The notes beneath the pieces are model-generated. The model was not told the origin of the DNA. It was given only the letters and a program-made list of their open reading frames with translations, and ran no database searches. From contig JAHHUE010000020.1 of NCBI GenBank assembly GCA_020024155.1, forward strand, positions 1-23,643: a stretch of DNA of 23,643 nt, written 5' to 3'. This document shows positions 1-8,118 of the stretch, in pieces. The DNA is from Oscillospiraceae bacterium (GTDB taxonomy: Bacteria; Bacillota; Clostridia; Oscillospirales; Ruminococcaceae). Numbering within the stretch: the first letter of the stretch is position 1; the number at the start of each line of letters is the position of its first letter. Both the position numbers and the translations under genes were made by a program.

Positions 1-81
1 ATATAATTCTTCAACATATTATATATAGATGAATATATAGATTAAAAATCAGATAAGTTTTGGAGAGTAGGAATTATATAA

Positions 82-763
82 TCTTTTTTAGTAAGCAACT
101 GGAATAAGGCTGAAATTATCGAAAAATATCATATATTTGAATTTTACAGTCAATAAGATTTCGAGAAAAACATAAAAATTAGTTACTCAAAAAAGAAAAA
201 AGGATATAAAAATTTTGATAGCTTTTACAAAGAAACGCATTTTTATTTTGATGATGTGGAGACTGGACATCTCATACAGTTTTCAGAAAGTGTTTTAGCG
301 ATGACTTGTACTATGATTGTTCAGGTTAATAAACTCTCTTTGCTAATGATACAAAAGCCAATACATATGTATTTTTAGAAGAAAATTTCAGAAAAAATAA
401 TCACTTATGCTTTTTACTTTTCTAAAAATATCGATTGATAATTACTATGAACTAACTTATCTTTAACCAGATGATTAGAAAAGTGATGAAGATTTTATAT
501 AGCTGTCTAAAAGTAAAATTAGCAGTTTGCCTGAACACCTAGATATTTTGCAGTCAAATCAAGTAATTTTAGCAACAGTATTTGGTCAGATTAAAATAAC
601 ATGCAATATAGACAACGACTTATTAGATTTGGCCTTTAAGTTTTTAAACAGAATAGAAATGTTGTATAAACTGACTTTTTATTGCAAAAAGGGTTCAAAA
701 ATTTATTTAATTGACATTATATCTTATATTATAGTATACTTATATAGCATATTTATTTTTTAA
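82..763 (+). pseudogene. Decayed coding region, family not recognised
   Basis: Three plus-strand stretches read like real protein but are broken by stops and frame changes. From 82 to 375 one frame is open except for a TAA at 151-153 and gives a soluble, Lys/Phe/Asp-rich protein. Around 350-415 the plausible reading moves to another frame (ANTYVFLEENFRKN). From about 440 it resumes in a third frame with several stops, ending in a 78-codon open stretch from 527 (LDILQSNQVILATVFGQI). That last stretch has no ATG (its first usable codon is TTG at 527) and no ribosome binding site, and its final 18 codons coincide with a promoter for the next gene. I cannot name the family. A lost regulator next to the reductase would be a reasonable guess but is unproven. 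The alternative is AT-rich spacer with chance open frames. Confidence 0.33.
711..740 (+). promoter_or_regulatory. Sigma-A-type promoter of the FMN/FAD reductase
   Basis: TTGACA at 711-716, an 18-base spacer, and TATACT at 735-740 (five of six matches to TATAAT). The predicted transcript start near 747 leaves a leader of about 40 bases before the ATG at 789, with AAAGGAAG at 771-778 as ribosome binding site. No clear operator palindrome overlaps it. Confidence 0.65.
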
Positions 764-788
764 CAAACTGAAAGGAAGCAATCAAAAA

Positions 789-2549
789 ATGAAAAAAACA
801 CTTGCAATTATTTTAAGTGCTTTAATTGTTGCAATGGCAACAGGATGTGCCGGTAAAGATTCACCTTCTACATCTCAAAGCTACAAATCCGGCACTTATA
901 CTATTACAACAGATGGTATGAAAGGTGAAATGACTGTTGATGTTACTTTTAGCGATTCTGCTATCACTGATATTCAGGTTAAAGACCATCACGAAACTTA
1001 CGGTATTGGTTATGGAATGGACACAACTCCAATTGAAGTTCTTCCTAAACAAATTATTGAAACACAAAGTCTTGATATTGATGCAGTTACAGGTGCTACA
1101 TTAACTTCCAGATTCTTGGTAAATGCTGTAAGTAAAGCAGTTGAAGAAGCTGGCGGAGATGTAAATGCTCTCAAAGAAACTCGTAAAAGAGATGCTGCCA
1201 AGGATGAAATATATGATGCAGATGTTGTTGTTGTTGGTGGTGGCTCAGCAGGTATTGCAGCTGCTATTGAAGCTGCTGAAAACGGCGCAGATGTTATCAT
1301 ATTAGAAAAACAAGGTATTGTTGGTGGTGCTACTACTCGTAGTGGTGGTAAGCTTATGGCAAATGGCACTGAAACTCAAAAAGCCCAAGGTATTGTGGAT
1401 TCTAACAGAGAAATGTTTGATTATTTGAAATCAATTGGCGGCAATTACATTGATGATAAAAAATTAAACGGTTTTGTTGAAAATTCTCTTGCAACATTTG
1501 ACTGGTTGGTAGATATGGGTGTTAAGATTCAAGATGTTGAGCCAATCCACTCTTCTATCGAAACATGGCGTGTACATAATGTTCTTGGTGCTGGCGGTAT
1601 GACAGACGGTCATGGTGGTCAAATAATTGTTCCAATGATGGAAAAATATAATGAAGTAGATGGTGATATCGTATATAATGTAACAGCTAATGAATTGCTT
1701 GTTAACGATAAAAATGAAATCACTGGTGTTAAAGGTGTTAAACCTGACGGAAGTATTGTTACAGTAAATGCAAAATCAGTTATTCTTGCAACTGGTGGTT
1801 ATGCTTCTAATCGTGAAATGATGGCACCTTACGCAGACTTCACAGAAAATTATGCAACACAAGTACCAGCTGGCAATGTTGGTGATGGTATAAAAATGGC
1901 TGAATCTGTTGGTGCTCAAATCTATCAAAATCCAGGTGTTCAGGTAGTTTATGTAAGCTATACTTCTGGTGTTGGTATAAATGAAGAATCTGGTCTTATT
2001 GTTACAGAAGATGGAAAACGTGTAGTAAATGAATACTCATATCAATTCCATGTTGGTGACGCAATTGCAAAAGAAAAAAGTAACTTAGGTTACTATATTG
2101 CAACTGCAAATGATCCAAATAAAACTGTTCAATATGGTATTACTTTGGATTCTACTGCAAGTGCAGACTCTATTGAAGAGCTTGCAAAAGTGATAAATGT
2201 TGATGCTGAACAACTCAAATCAACTGTTGACCGTTACAATGATTTATGCAAAAAAGGTGTTGACGAAGACTTTGGAAAACCAGCTGACAAAATGGTTCCT
2301 ATTGAAGGCGATAAATACTATGCTATTAAACTTAATCCATCAGTTACAGTTACTTTTAGTGGTATAGTTACAGACACAGATTCTCATGTTGTTGATGCTA
2401 ACAATACACCAATTAAAGGTCTTTATGCTGCAGGTGAAACAGCATTCCCTGGTTTGTTTGGTACTGAATATCCTGGTTGTGGTGTTGCTATCACTTCAGG
2501 TGTATACTATGGCCGTGTTGCAGGTGAAAATGCTGCAAAAGGTTTATAA
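789..2549 (+). CDS. Lipoprotein FMN-binding/FAD-dependent reductase (flavocytochrome c-like, fumarate-reductase fold)
   Basis: Predicted secreted, membrane-anchored flavoprotein that would pass electrons to an extracytoplasmic acceptor. Residues 1-20 form a lipoprotein signal ending in the lipobox MATGC (Cys20). Residues about 33-120 are an FMN_bind domain with VTGATLTS (100-107), where the Thr of TGAT is the site of covalent FMN attachment by ApbE in this family. Residues 145-586 are an FAD-binding fumarate reductase/succinate dehydrogenase-type domain: GGGSAG at 150-155, the ribose-binding Glu173, and a C-terminal GLYAAGE motif. There is no haem CxxCH domain. Compared from memory with Shewanella Fcc3, the substrate-binding residues His365, Arg402, His504 and Arg544 are not present: the regions read PGVQVVYVS, NEYSYQFHVGD, TVTFSGI and FGTEYPGCG. 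Fumarate is therefore an unlikely substrate; another enoate or enone is possible. The gene is monocistronic, between its own promoter and a terminator. Confidence 0.85.
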   Translation: MKKTLAIILSALIVAMATGCAGKDSPSTSQSYKSGTYTITTDGMKGEMTVDVTFSDSAITDIQVKDHHETYGIGYGMDTTPIEVLPKQIIETQSLDIDAVTGATLTSRFLVNAVSKAVEEAGGDVNALKETRKRDAAKDEIYDADVVVVGGGSAGIAAAIEAAENGADVIILEKQGIVGGATTRSGGKLMANGTETQKAQGIVDSNREMFDYLKSIGGNYIDDKKLNGFVENSLATFDWLVDMGVKIQDVEPIHSSIETWRVHNVLGAGGMTDGHGGQIIVPMMEKYNEVDGDIVYNVTANELLVNDKNEITGVKGVKPDGSIVTVNAKSVILATGGYASNREMMAPYADFTENYATQVPAGNVGDGIKMAESVGAQIYQNPGVQVVYVSYTSGVGINEESGLIVTEDGKRVVNEYSYQFHVGDAIAKEKSNLGYYIATANDPNKTVQYGITLDSTASADSIEELAKVINVDAEQLKSTVDRYNDLCKKGVDEDFGKPADKMVPIEGDKYYAIKLNPSVTVTFSGIVTDTDSHVVDANNTPIKGLYAAGETAFPGLFGTEYPGCGVAITSGVYYGRVAGENAAKGL

Positions 2550-2594
2550 TATATATAATAAAATTTAATATGTTATAATGCTTTAAAGCAAAAT

Positions 2595-2626
2595 AAATAG
2601 CCGATGTAATATTACATCGGCTATTT
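2595..2626. terminator. Bidirectional terminator, perfect 32-bp palindrome
   Basis: Arms AAATAGCCGATGTAAT (2595-2610) and its exact reverse complement (2611-2626), with no spacer bases. It lies between the convergent reductase and deoC genes and is flanked by A/T-rich tails on both sides, so it can end transcription from either direction. The central few pairs would open as the loop in RNA. Confidence 0.75.
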
Positions 2627-2648
2627 TAGTGTATAATACATTTGATTA

Positions 2649-3317
2649 TTAGTAACTTCTGTTAACTTTTTCGCTATTAAGAATTTTTATTGCCGAAGAT
2701 GTTCCCAATCTGTCTGCACCAAGTTCTATAAACTTTTCCATATCTGCTTTTGTTCTTATTCCACCTGCTGCTTTTATTTTGCAACTACCATTTGTATGTT
2801 TTGCAAATAATTCAATATCAGAAAATGTTGCACCTGAATTTGAAAAACCTGTTGAAGTTTTAATATAATCTGCACCTGCATTTACAACTGCATGACAAAG
2901 AGCAATTTTTTCTTCGTCTGTAAGCAAGCAAGTTTCAATAATAACTTTCAAAATATTATCCCCAACAGCTTGTTTAATTTGTCTTATTTCATCTTCTATA
3001 TAAGTAAAATCTCCTTCTTTTGCCTTGCCTATATTTATAACCATATCAACTTCTTTTGCACCTTTTTCTATTGCATCTTTTGCTTCAAATATCTTAGATG
3101 CTGTGGTCATAGCTCCCAAAGGAAAGCCAATTACTGTGCAAACCGGAATTTTATCCCCAAGGATACTTACTGCATATTCAATAAAACAAGGGTTTATACA
3201 TACAGATGCAGTATTATTTTCCAACGCTTCATTACAAATTTTAAGTATATCTTCTTTTCTAGCATCTGCTTTTAAAAGTGTATGGTCTACTTTCGACAAT
3301 ATTTCTTGTTTAGTCAT
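2649..3317 (-). CDS. deoC: Deoxyribose-phosphate aldolase
   Basis: Class I aldolase that splits 2-deoxy-D-ribose 5-phosphate into glyceraldehyde 3-phosphate and acetaldehyde, the last step of deoxynucleoside catabolism. The 222 residues match the usual bacterial DeoC length. Visible motifs are the N-terminal DHTLLK (11-16), the catalytic Asp91 in EVDMVIN, the Schiff-base Lys153 in YIKTSTGF, and the second active-site Lys182 in KIKAAGGIRT. The ATG overlaps the stop codon of the upstream UPF0173 gene (ATGA), which suggests translational coupling. It is the last gene of the long minus-strand operon. No other deo genes (phosphopentomutase, nucleoside phosphorylase) are nearby, so it may serve general salvage rather than an inducible deo operon. 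Confidence 0.95.
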   Translation of the reverse strand: MTKQEILSKVDHTLLKADARKEDILKICNEALENNTASVCINPCFIEYAVSILGDKIPVCTVIGFPLGAMTTASKIFEAKDAIEKGAKEVDMVINIGKAKEGDFTYIEDEIRQIKQAVGDNILKVIIETCLLTDEEKIALCHAVVNAGADYIKTSTGFSNSGATFSDIELFAKHTNGSCKIKAAGGIRTKADMEKFIELGADRLGTSSAIKILNSEKVNRSY

Positions 3318-3943
3318 TGATTATTCCCTCTTTCATATTTCAAAATTACTATATCATAAAGTGGATTTTCTTCCACTATATACTCATTTGTATCTATATG
3401 TTTTACTTTACTGTATAGACTTTCAAACAAATCAGCTGTATCAAGCTCTTTAAAACCAAATTCTTCACATCTATAATGCATTGGTATTACAACTTTTGCA
3501 TCAACTTGTTCTGCAATAATTTTGGCTTTTTCTGCACCAACAGTATACACATCACCAATTGGAATCAATGCAACATCTATTTTACCAATTTTTGATTTCT
3601 GCTCTTCTGTTAAAATATGTCCTATATCTCCAAAATGAGCAATTCTTTTACCCTTATACTCAAATATGTGAACTATGTTAACTCCTCGTAAAGCACCCTT
3701 TTGCTCATCGTGATATGTTTTAACAGTTATAACATTCACACCATAAGTCAACCTACGCATACATTTTACGCCCATAATACCTGCATGGTCATTATGATTA
3801 TGGCTTGTAAAAACCATATCTGCTGATGTGCATATATTATCGTAGCTAGGAACATATTCATCTTCAAATGGGTCTATAACATATTGAATATCATCAAAAC
3901 AAATTTTAAAACAAGCATGACCTAACCATTTTATTTTTACCAT
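3314..3943 (-). CDS. UPF0173-type metal-dependent hydrolase (metallo-beta-lactamase fold)
   Basis: A 209-residue metallo-beta-lactamase-fold protein of the UPF0173/YtkL/UlaG-like group. Metal ligands are visible: His48, His50, Asp52 and His53 in SHNHNDH, Asp106 in HFGDIGH, and His156 in PMHYR. The N-terminal MVKIKWLGHACF is typical of the family. I place the start at the ATG at 3941-3943, four bases after the thiN stop, with AAAAGGA about eight bases upstream. A longer frame exists to 4024, but it would read back through thiN and adds no conserved sequence. There is no signal peptide, so it is cytoplasmic. The substrate is unknown; family members have been linked to phosphodiester or lactone hydrolysis. 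It overlaps deoC by four bases. Confidence 0.88.
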   Translation of the reverse strand: MVKIKWLGHACFKICFDDIQYVIDPFEDEYVPSYDNICTSADMVFTSHNHNDHAGIMGVKCMRRLTYGVNVITVKTYHDEQKGALRGVNIVHIFEYKGKRIAHFGDIGHILTEEQKSKIGKIDVALIPIGDVYTVGAEKAKIIAEQVDAKVVIPMHYRCEEFGFKELDTADLFESLYSKVKHIDTNEYIVEENPLYDIVILKYERGNNQ

Positions 3944-3947
3944 AAAA

Positions 3948-4571
3948 TCAATCCTTTTTTGTAATAACAACAAGTAAGCTACCTCTTTTAACAGAAATCG
4001 TTGCTGGTTTATCAGTAAATTCATTGCTTACACCAATAGGGAAATTATTTTTTAAGTCAATATTATTCACTTCATATTTAGTATTCTTAATTGTAACTCC
4101 CTGCACTTCTGTATCAAAACTAAAAACAGATAAATAGCCATCTTTTTTAGGAGATATGCAAACTGAGTTATCTCTAACTATCATTATAGCGCTATCGTTA
4201 CTTATTATAACAGCATTGATATTATTTTCAGCAAAATATTTAAGTGTCTGTAAATTACTAAAATAATGGTCAAATCTACCGCCAGACACCCCACAAAGAA
4301 TAACATCAGTAAATCCTCTTTTAACAATTTCCTTTGCTATATAATGAGTGTCCGTATCATCTTTTTCTTTTGGGAGTGATATTATAGTTGCTTCTAAATC
4401 ATCTGGTTTTGATGAGGAATCAAAATCTCCTATAATCATATCAGGTTTTATATTGTGTTTTTTTGCTTGCAAATATCCACCATCTGCACAAAATATAAAA
4501 TCGTCATCTTTTATAATACTTTTTATGTCAAACTCTATGTCCATTGGGCCAATAAGAATACATCTTTTCAT
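3948..4571 (-). CDS. thiN: Thiamine pyrophosphokinase
   Basis: Transfers pyrophosphate from ATP to thiamine, giving the cofactor thiamine diphosphate. 207 residues. Family motifs are visible: ADGG (29-32), IGDFDS (47-52), DDTD (71-74) for nucleotide and metal binding, and GGRFDH (97-102). The C-terminal half is the beta-sandwich thiamine-binding domain. The ATG at 4569-4571 overlaps the rsgA stop by one base (TAATG) and has GGGAG eight bases upstream. A TTG five codons earlier would overlap rsgA further and has no matching ribosome binding site. Placement after rsgA is conserved in many Firmicutes, usually with rpe in between, which is absent here. No TPP riboswitch is present, as expected for an internal operon gene. 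Confidence 0.93.
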   Translation of the reverse strand: MKRCILIGPMDIEFDIKSIIKDDDFIFCADGGYLQAKKHNIKPDMIIGDFDSSSKPDDLEATIISLPKEKDDTDTHYIAKEIVKRGFTDVILCGVSGGRFDHYFSNLQTLKYFAENNINAVIISNDSAIMIVRDNSVCISPKKDGYLSVFSFDTEVQGVTIKNTKYEVNNIDLKNNFPIGVSNEFTDKPATISVKRGSLLVVITKKD

Positions 4572-5449
4572 TATTTTATCTCCCAATCTTTAAAGTTTTT
4601 CTGTCTTTCATATAATGCACAATAACTATCATAACGAGATTGTGAAATCTTTCCATTAGAAACAGCTTGTTTTACACCACAACCTATTTCTGAAGTATGG
4701 CTGCAATCTGCAAATTTGCAATCATCAATATAGTTTTCAAATTCTATAAATGCATACTGCAAATCATATTTTGAAATAAAATTATCTCTGTCAAGTTCTA
4801 TTGATGAAAATCCCGGAGTATCTGCAACCATGCAATATTCCATATCAAATATTTCAACTTGACGAGTTGTATGTTTACCTCTGCCTAATTTTTGGCTTAT
4901 TTCATTAGTTTCCAATTCAAGATGTGGAAACAATCTATTAAGTAATGTAGACTTACCCACGCCACTGTTACCTGCAAAAGCACATATTTTACCAGACATC
5001 AATTCTCTAAGATTATTCAGTTCTTCGTGCTGATTTTCGCCTGTAACAAACACTTTATATCCAGCTTTTGTATATATTTCTTTTATTTCTTCAACTTTGG
5101 ATAAATCAGATTTAGTTATAACAATAGCAACCTCAACATTTTTATGTTGTGCTATGGCACACATTTTATCTATAACTAAATAGTTTGGAGATGGCTCAAT
5201 TGTAGAAATAACCATTATCAGTAAATCAAGGTTTGCAAATGGTGGTCGGATAAACTGATTTTTTCTTTTATGTATTTTTGTTATAACATTTGTACCTTGC
5301 TCATATTGTGTATCAACAATATCTCCTGCAAGCGGTGAAAGGGCAAGTTTTCTAAACTTGCCCTTTGCTTTACACTCTATTACTGTTCCATCAGCTTTTT
5401 TTATATAGTAAAATCCGCCTATACTTTTTAAAACAATATTATCTTTCAT
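4571..5449 (-). CDS. rsgA: Ribosome small-subunit assembly GTPase RsgA
   Basis: Circularly permuted GTPase that acts late in 30S subunit maturation. 292 residues, the usual length. An N-terminal OB fold (about 1-65) is followed by the permuted G motifs: TKSD (112-115, G4), GNSGVGKS (160-167, G1/P-loop), GRGKHTTR (189-196, switch I) and DTPG (210-213, G3). The C-terminal zinc site uses Cys244, Cys249, His251 and Cys257. The ATG at 5447-5449 has AAGGA about five bases upstream. It follows prkC by 46 bases, so it likely shares the long transcript. In Bacillus subtilis this GTPase is a reported PrkC substrate, which fits the neighbourhood. Confidence 0.96.
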   Translation of the reverse strand: MKDNIVLKSIGGFYYIKKADGTVIECKAKGKFRKLALSPLAGDIVDTQYEQGTNVITKIHKRKNQFIRPPFANLDLLIMVISTIEPSPNYLVIDKMCAIAQHKNVEVAIVITKSDLSKVEEIKEIYTKAGYKVFVTGENQHEELNNLRELMSGKICAFAGNSGVGKSTLLNRLFPHLELETNEISQKLGRGKHTTRQVEIFDMEYCMVADTPGFSSIELDRDNFISKYDLQYAFIEFENYIDDCKFADCSHTSEIGCGVKQAVSNGKISQSRYDSYCALYERQKNFKDWEIK

Positions 5450-5495
5450 ATATTCCTTATAAAATTACTATACAACTAGCAAAATCTATATTAAA

Positions 5496-7382
5496 TTATG
5501 GATTTGCTGGTTTTTGTGTTTCATTTTGATTTGCTGAATTTTCAGGTTGTGGAGGTTTTACCTCTTCTGGCTTACTATCCGGCACAGTTGGAGGTGTTGG
5601 ATTTGGTTTTTCTTCCGGTTTAACACTCTCTTCCTTATCATCATCTTCATCTTCTGGTTCTTTTGGAGGTGGTGGAGGAGGTGCTGGGTGAACAGTATGT
5701 TCTGTTGAACCACACTCTGGGCATGTTGGAGGTCCACCACTAATTACCAATGTTATAGCACTGCCAACAGGAAGTTCTGTGCCTGCCTCTGGAGATTGTG
5801 CGATAACTGTACCAACTGGTTCAAAGCTTTCTGCCTGAGTAAATGAACCAACTCTGAATTTAGCTCCGGTAAGAGCTCTTTTTGCTGTTGCCAAGTCAGC
5901 ACTGCCAACAACATTTGGCACAACACTTGTTGTTTTTTCTGCATTTATTGCAATATATAATGTAACCAAGCTGCCAGAGGTAACAACTGTACCTGCCTCT
6001 GGGTCTGTTCTTACAACATTACCTTCTGGAACTTTCTTTGTTTTTTCTGATTTAACAGAAACATTAACGCCAAGGTCTTCTAAAACTTTTTGAGCTTCTG
6101 CTCTTGTATAGTTTGCCAAATCAGGCATTTCACTTGTCATAATACCTTTACTTACTTTAAGTGTAACTGTACTATTTTCTTTAACTGTTTTTGATGCCTT
6201 AGGAGTCTGTGCAAAAATAACATTTTTTTCATATTGGTCATTATATTGATATTCAACTTCATATTTAAAGCTATTGCCCGAGTTTTTCGCTTCTTTTTCA
6301 GTCATACCAACAAAGTCTGGCATTACAACATCAGCTTTATTGCTTAAAAGGGCGTTACCACTCATACTGAAAATCATATATACTGCAACAGCAGAGCTTA
6401 ATGCAAACGCAACTGCAAGGCCTGCCATTACTGCCAAAAGATTTACTTTTCCTTTTTTTACTTTAACTTTACTTTTTTTCTTTGCCACTGTATCCACCAT
6501 TACTGTTTTTGTCTGTTCATCTGGTTGCTCTGTATTCAAACCGAACATTATTTCTGGATTTTCTTTTACAGCCAGCAAATCTTTTCTCATATCATTTGCC
6601 GTAGGATATCTATTATCAGGGTCTTTTTCTATTGCTTTCATAACAATTTGCTCCAACCCTTTTGGAACATCACTAACAAGTTCACTTATAGGCTGTGCCT
6701 TATCAGAAAGTTGTTGGAGAGCAACAGAAACTGCTGTTTCTGACTGAAATGGCAGTTTTCCTGTAAGCATTTCATACATCATAATACCTACACTGTATAT
6801 GTCAGCACGATTATCTGTATTTTCTCCTCTTACCTGTTCCGGACTTATATAGTGAACCGAGCCTATTGCTTTGTCTGTAACTGTTCTTTGGTTTGCAGTT
6901 GCAAGACGAGCAATGCCAAAATCCATTATTTTGAGCTGACCATCTCTTGTCAGCATAATATTTTGAGGTTTAAGGTCTCTATGAACAACCCCATGATTAT
7001 GTGCATGTTCAAGAGCATTAAGAATAATATTGGCAAATAAAATAGTTTCTTCCCATGTTAATTTGCCACGATTTTCAATAAATTCTTTAAGAGTAACACC
7101 TTCGATGTATTCAACAACAAGATATTTTTCTTCATTAGTAATATTAAAATCCAAAACTTTAATAATAGACTCGTGATTAAGTAAACTTATAGCTTTACTT
7201 TCATTTTTAAATCGTCTAACAAGTTCTTCGTTTTCAAAAAACTCTTCTTTTAAAAATTTAACAGCAACTTCTGCACCAGTCTGTTTATCAAGGGCTTTAT
7301 AGACATTAGCCATACCACCAACGCCTATAAGCGACAACACTTCATATCTATTGTCTATAACTTTACCTATATAATTTTCCAT
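5496..7382 (-). CDS. prkC: Membrane Ser/Thr protein kinase with three PASTA domains
   Basis: Transmembrane Hanks-type kinase (PrkC/StkP/PknB family) that senses muropeptides or lipid II and phosphorylates cell-wall and translation proteins. 628 residues. The cytoplasmic kinase domain (about 12-270) has a glycine loop at 20-24, ATP-binding Lys42, Glu61 of helix C, catalytic HRD at 134-136, Lys138, Asn141, DFG at 154-156, and a Thr-rich activation loop at 162-180. A basic juxtamembrane stretch (301-312) precedes one membrane segment (about 314-339). Three PASTA repeats follow outside the cell (about 353-412, 418-479 and 487-548). The C-terminus is unusual: CPEC (554-557) with His562 and His565, a Pro run (567-573), then an acidic, proline-rich tail. 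It starts nine bases after prpC, with GGGAGGT as ribosome binding site. Confidence 0.96.
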   Translation of the reverse strand: MENYIGKVIDNRYEVLSLIGVGGMANVYKALDKQTGAEVAVKFLKEEFFENEELVRRFKNESKAISLLNHESIIKVLDFNITNEEKYLVVEYIEGVTLKEFIENRGKLTWEETILFANIILNALEHAHNHGVVHRDLKPQNIMLTRDGQLKIMDFGIARLATANQRTVTDKAIGSVHYISPEQVRGENTDNRADIYSVGIMMYEMLTGKLPFQSETAVSVALQQLSDKAQPISELVSDVPKGLEQIVMKAIEKDPDNRYPTANDMRKDLLAVKENPEIMFGLNTEQPDEQTKTVMVDTVAKKKSKVKVKKGKVNLLAVMAGLAVAFALSSAVAVYMIFSMSGNALLSNKADVVMPDFVGMTEKEAKNSGNSFKYEVEYQYNDQYEKNVIFAQTPKASKTVKENSTVTLKVSKGIMTSEMPDLANYTRAEAQKVLEDLGVNVSVKSEKTKKVPEGNVVRTDPEAGTVVTSGSLVTLYIAINAEKTTSVVPNVVGSADLATAKRALTGAKFRVGSFTQAESFEPVGTVIAQSPEAGTELPVGSAITLVISGGPPTCPECGSTEHTVHPAPPPPPPKEPEDEDDDKEESVKPEEKPNPTPPTVPDSKPEEVKPPQPENSANQNETQKPANP

Positions 7383-7391
7383 TATACCTCC

Positions 7392-8114
7392 CTATACTGA
7401 CAAAATTACAGCAGTTATATTATCGGTTGCATTATTTGACAATGCTTTTTCAATAAGTTTATCCGGCATTGAAAAAACATTATCTGTTGACAATATTTCC
7501 ACTATATCCAATGGAGTGATAAAATTTGTCAGGCCATCTGTTGTACACAGAATAATATCTCCCTGAGCCAATTCAACCTCTGCAATTTCAAGCTGAATTT
7601 GTTTTTCAACACCAACAGCTCTTGTAATAAGATTTCTTTTTGGATGATTACGCGCTTCTTTAACAGAAATTTCGTGTTTTTCCAAAAGTTCTTGAACAAC
7701 GGAATGGTCTCTTGTGATAAGAGCAAGTTTTCCATCTCTCAATATATATACACGAGAATCGCCTGCGTGGTACACAGTACATTGATTTCCAACAACAGTA
7801 ATTCCTGCAAGAGTTGTGCCCATTCCCATATACTCAGGATTTTTATTTCCTAAATTATATATATAGCTGTTTGCGTCATCAACAGCAGAGAGCACAGTTT
7901 TTTCAACATTAAATGTTTTATCTTCATTATGAAGAAACATTGCATCTTCTATATATTTTGCCAAGGTGTAGCTGGCTATATCTCCGCCTTTCACTCCACC
8001 CATTCCGTCACAAACAAACCCAAAACTAACAGAGTTTAACAATCTGCCTGCCACATATTTATCTTGATTCTGACTTCTTCGATTACCAATATCAGTAGCG
8101 CCTGAAATTTTCAT
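7392..8114 (-). CDS. prpC: PP2C-type Ser/Thr protein phosphatase
   Basis: Metal-dependent phosphatase that reverses phosphorylation by the adjacent PASTA kinase. 240 residues, the size of bacterial PrpC/Stp. The dinuclear metal site is visible: Asp18 (NQDKY), Asp36 with Gly37 (CDGMGG), Asp193 (TTDGLTNF) and Asp231 (ATDNITAV). Arg12-Arg13 lie where this family binds phosphate. There is no membrane segment, so it is cytoplasmic. The ATG lies four bases after the rlmN stop and its AGGTGA ribosome binding site is inside the end of rlmN. The phosphatase-kinase order is conserved across Firmicutes and keeps the two opposing enzymes co-expressed. Confidence 0.96.
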   Translation of the reverse strand: MKISGATDIGNRRSQNQDKYVAGRLLNSVSFGFVCDGMGGVKGGDIASYTLAKYIEDAMFLHNEDKTFNVEKTVLSAVDDANSYIYNLGNKNPEYMGMGTTLAGITVVGNQCTVYHAGDSRVYILRDGKLALITRDHSVVQELLEKHEISVKEARNHPKRNLITRAVGVEKQIQLEIAEVELAQGDIILCTTDGLTNFITPLDIVEILSTDNVFSMPDKLIEKALSNNATDNITAVILSV

Positions 8115-8118
8115 TTAT

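Noticed and set aside
527..763. A 78-codon open frame as a separate small protein
   Set aside because: It needs a TTG start without a ribosome binding site, its end coincides with a consensus promoter, and similar protein-like sequence continues upstream across stops, so it is treated as part of a decayed gene.
4571..4700. TPP riboswitch for thiN
   Set aside because: thiN starts inside the rsgA stop codon, so there is no leader, and no TPP-box sequence is visible.
5550..8100. Long open frames on the plus strand opposite prkC and prpC
   Set aside because: They are antisense to well-supported genes and have low-complexity or Cys/Phe-rich translations without ribosome binding sites.
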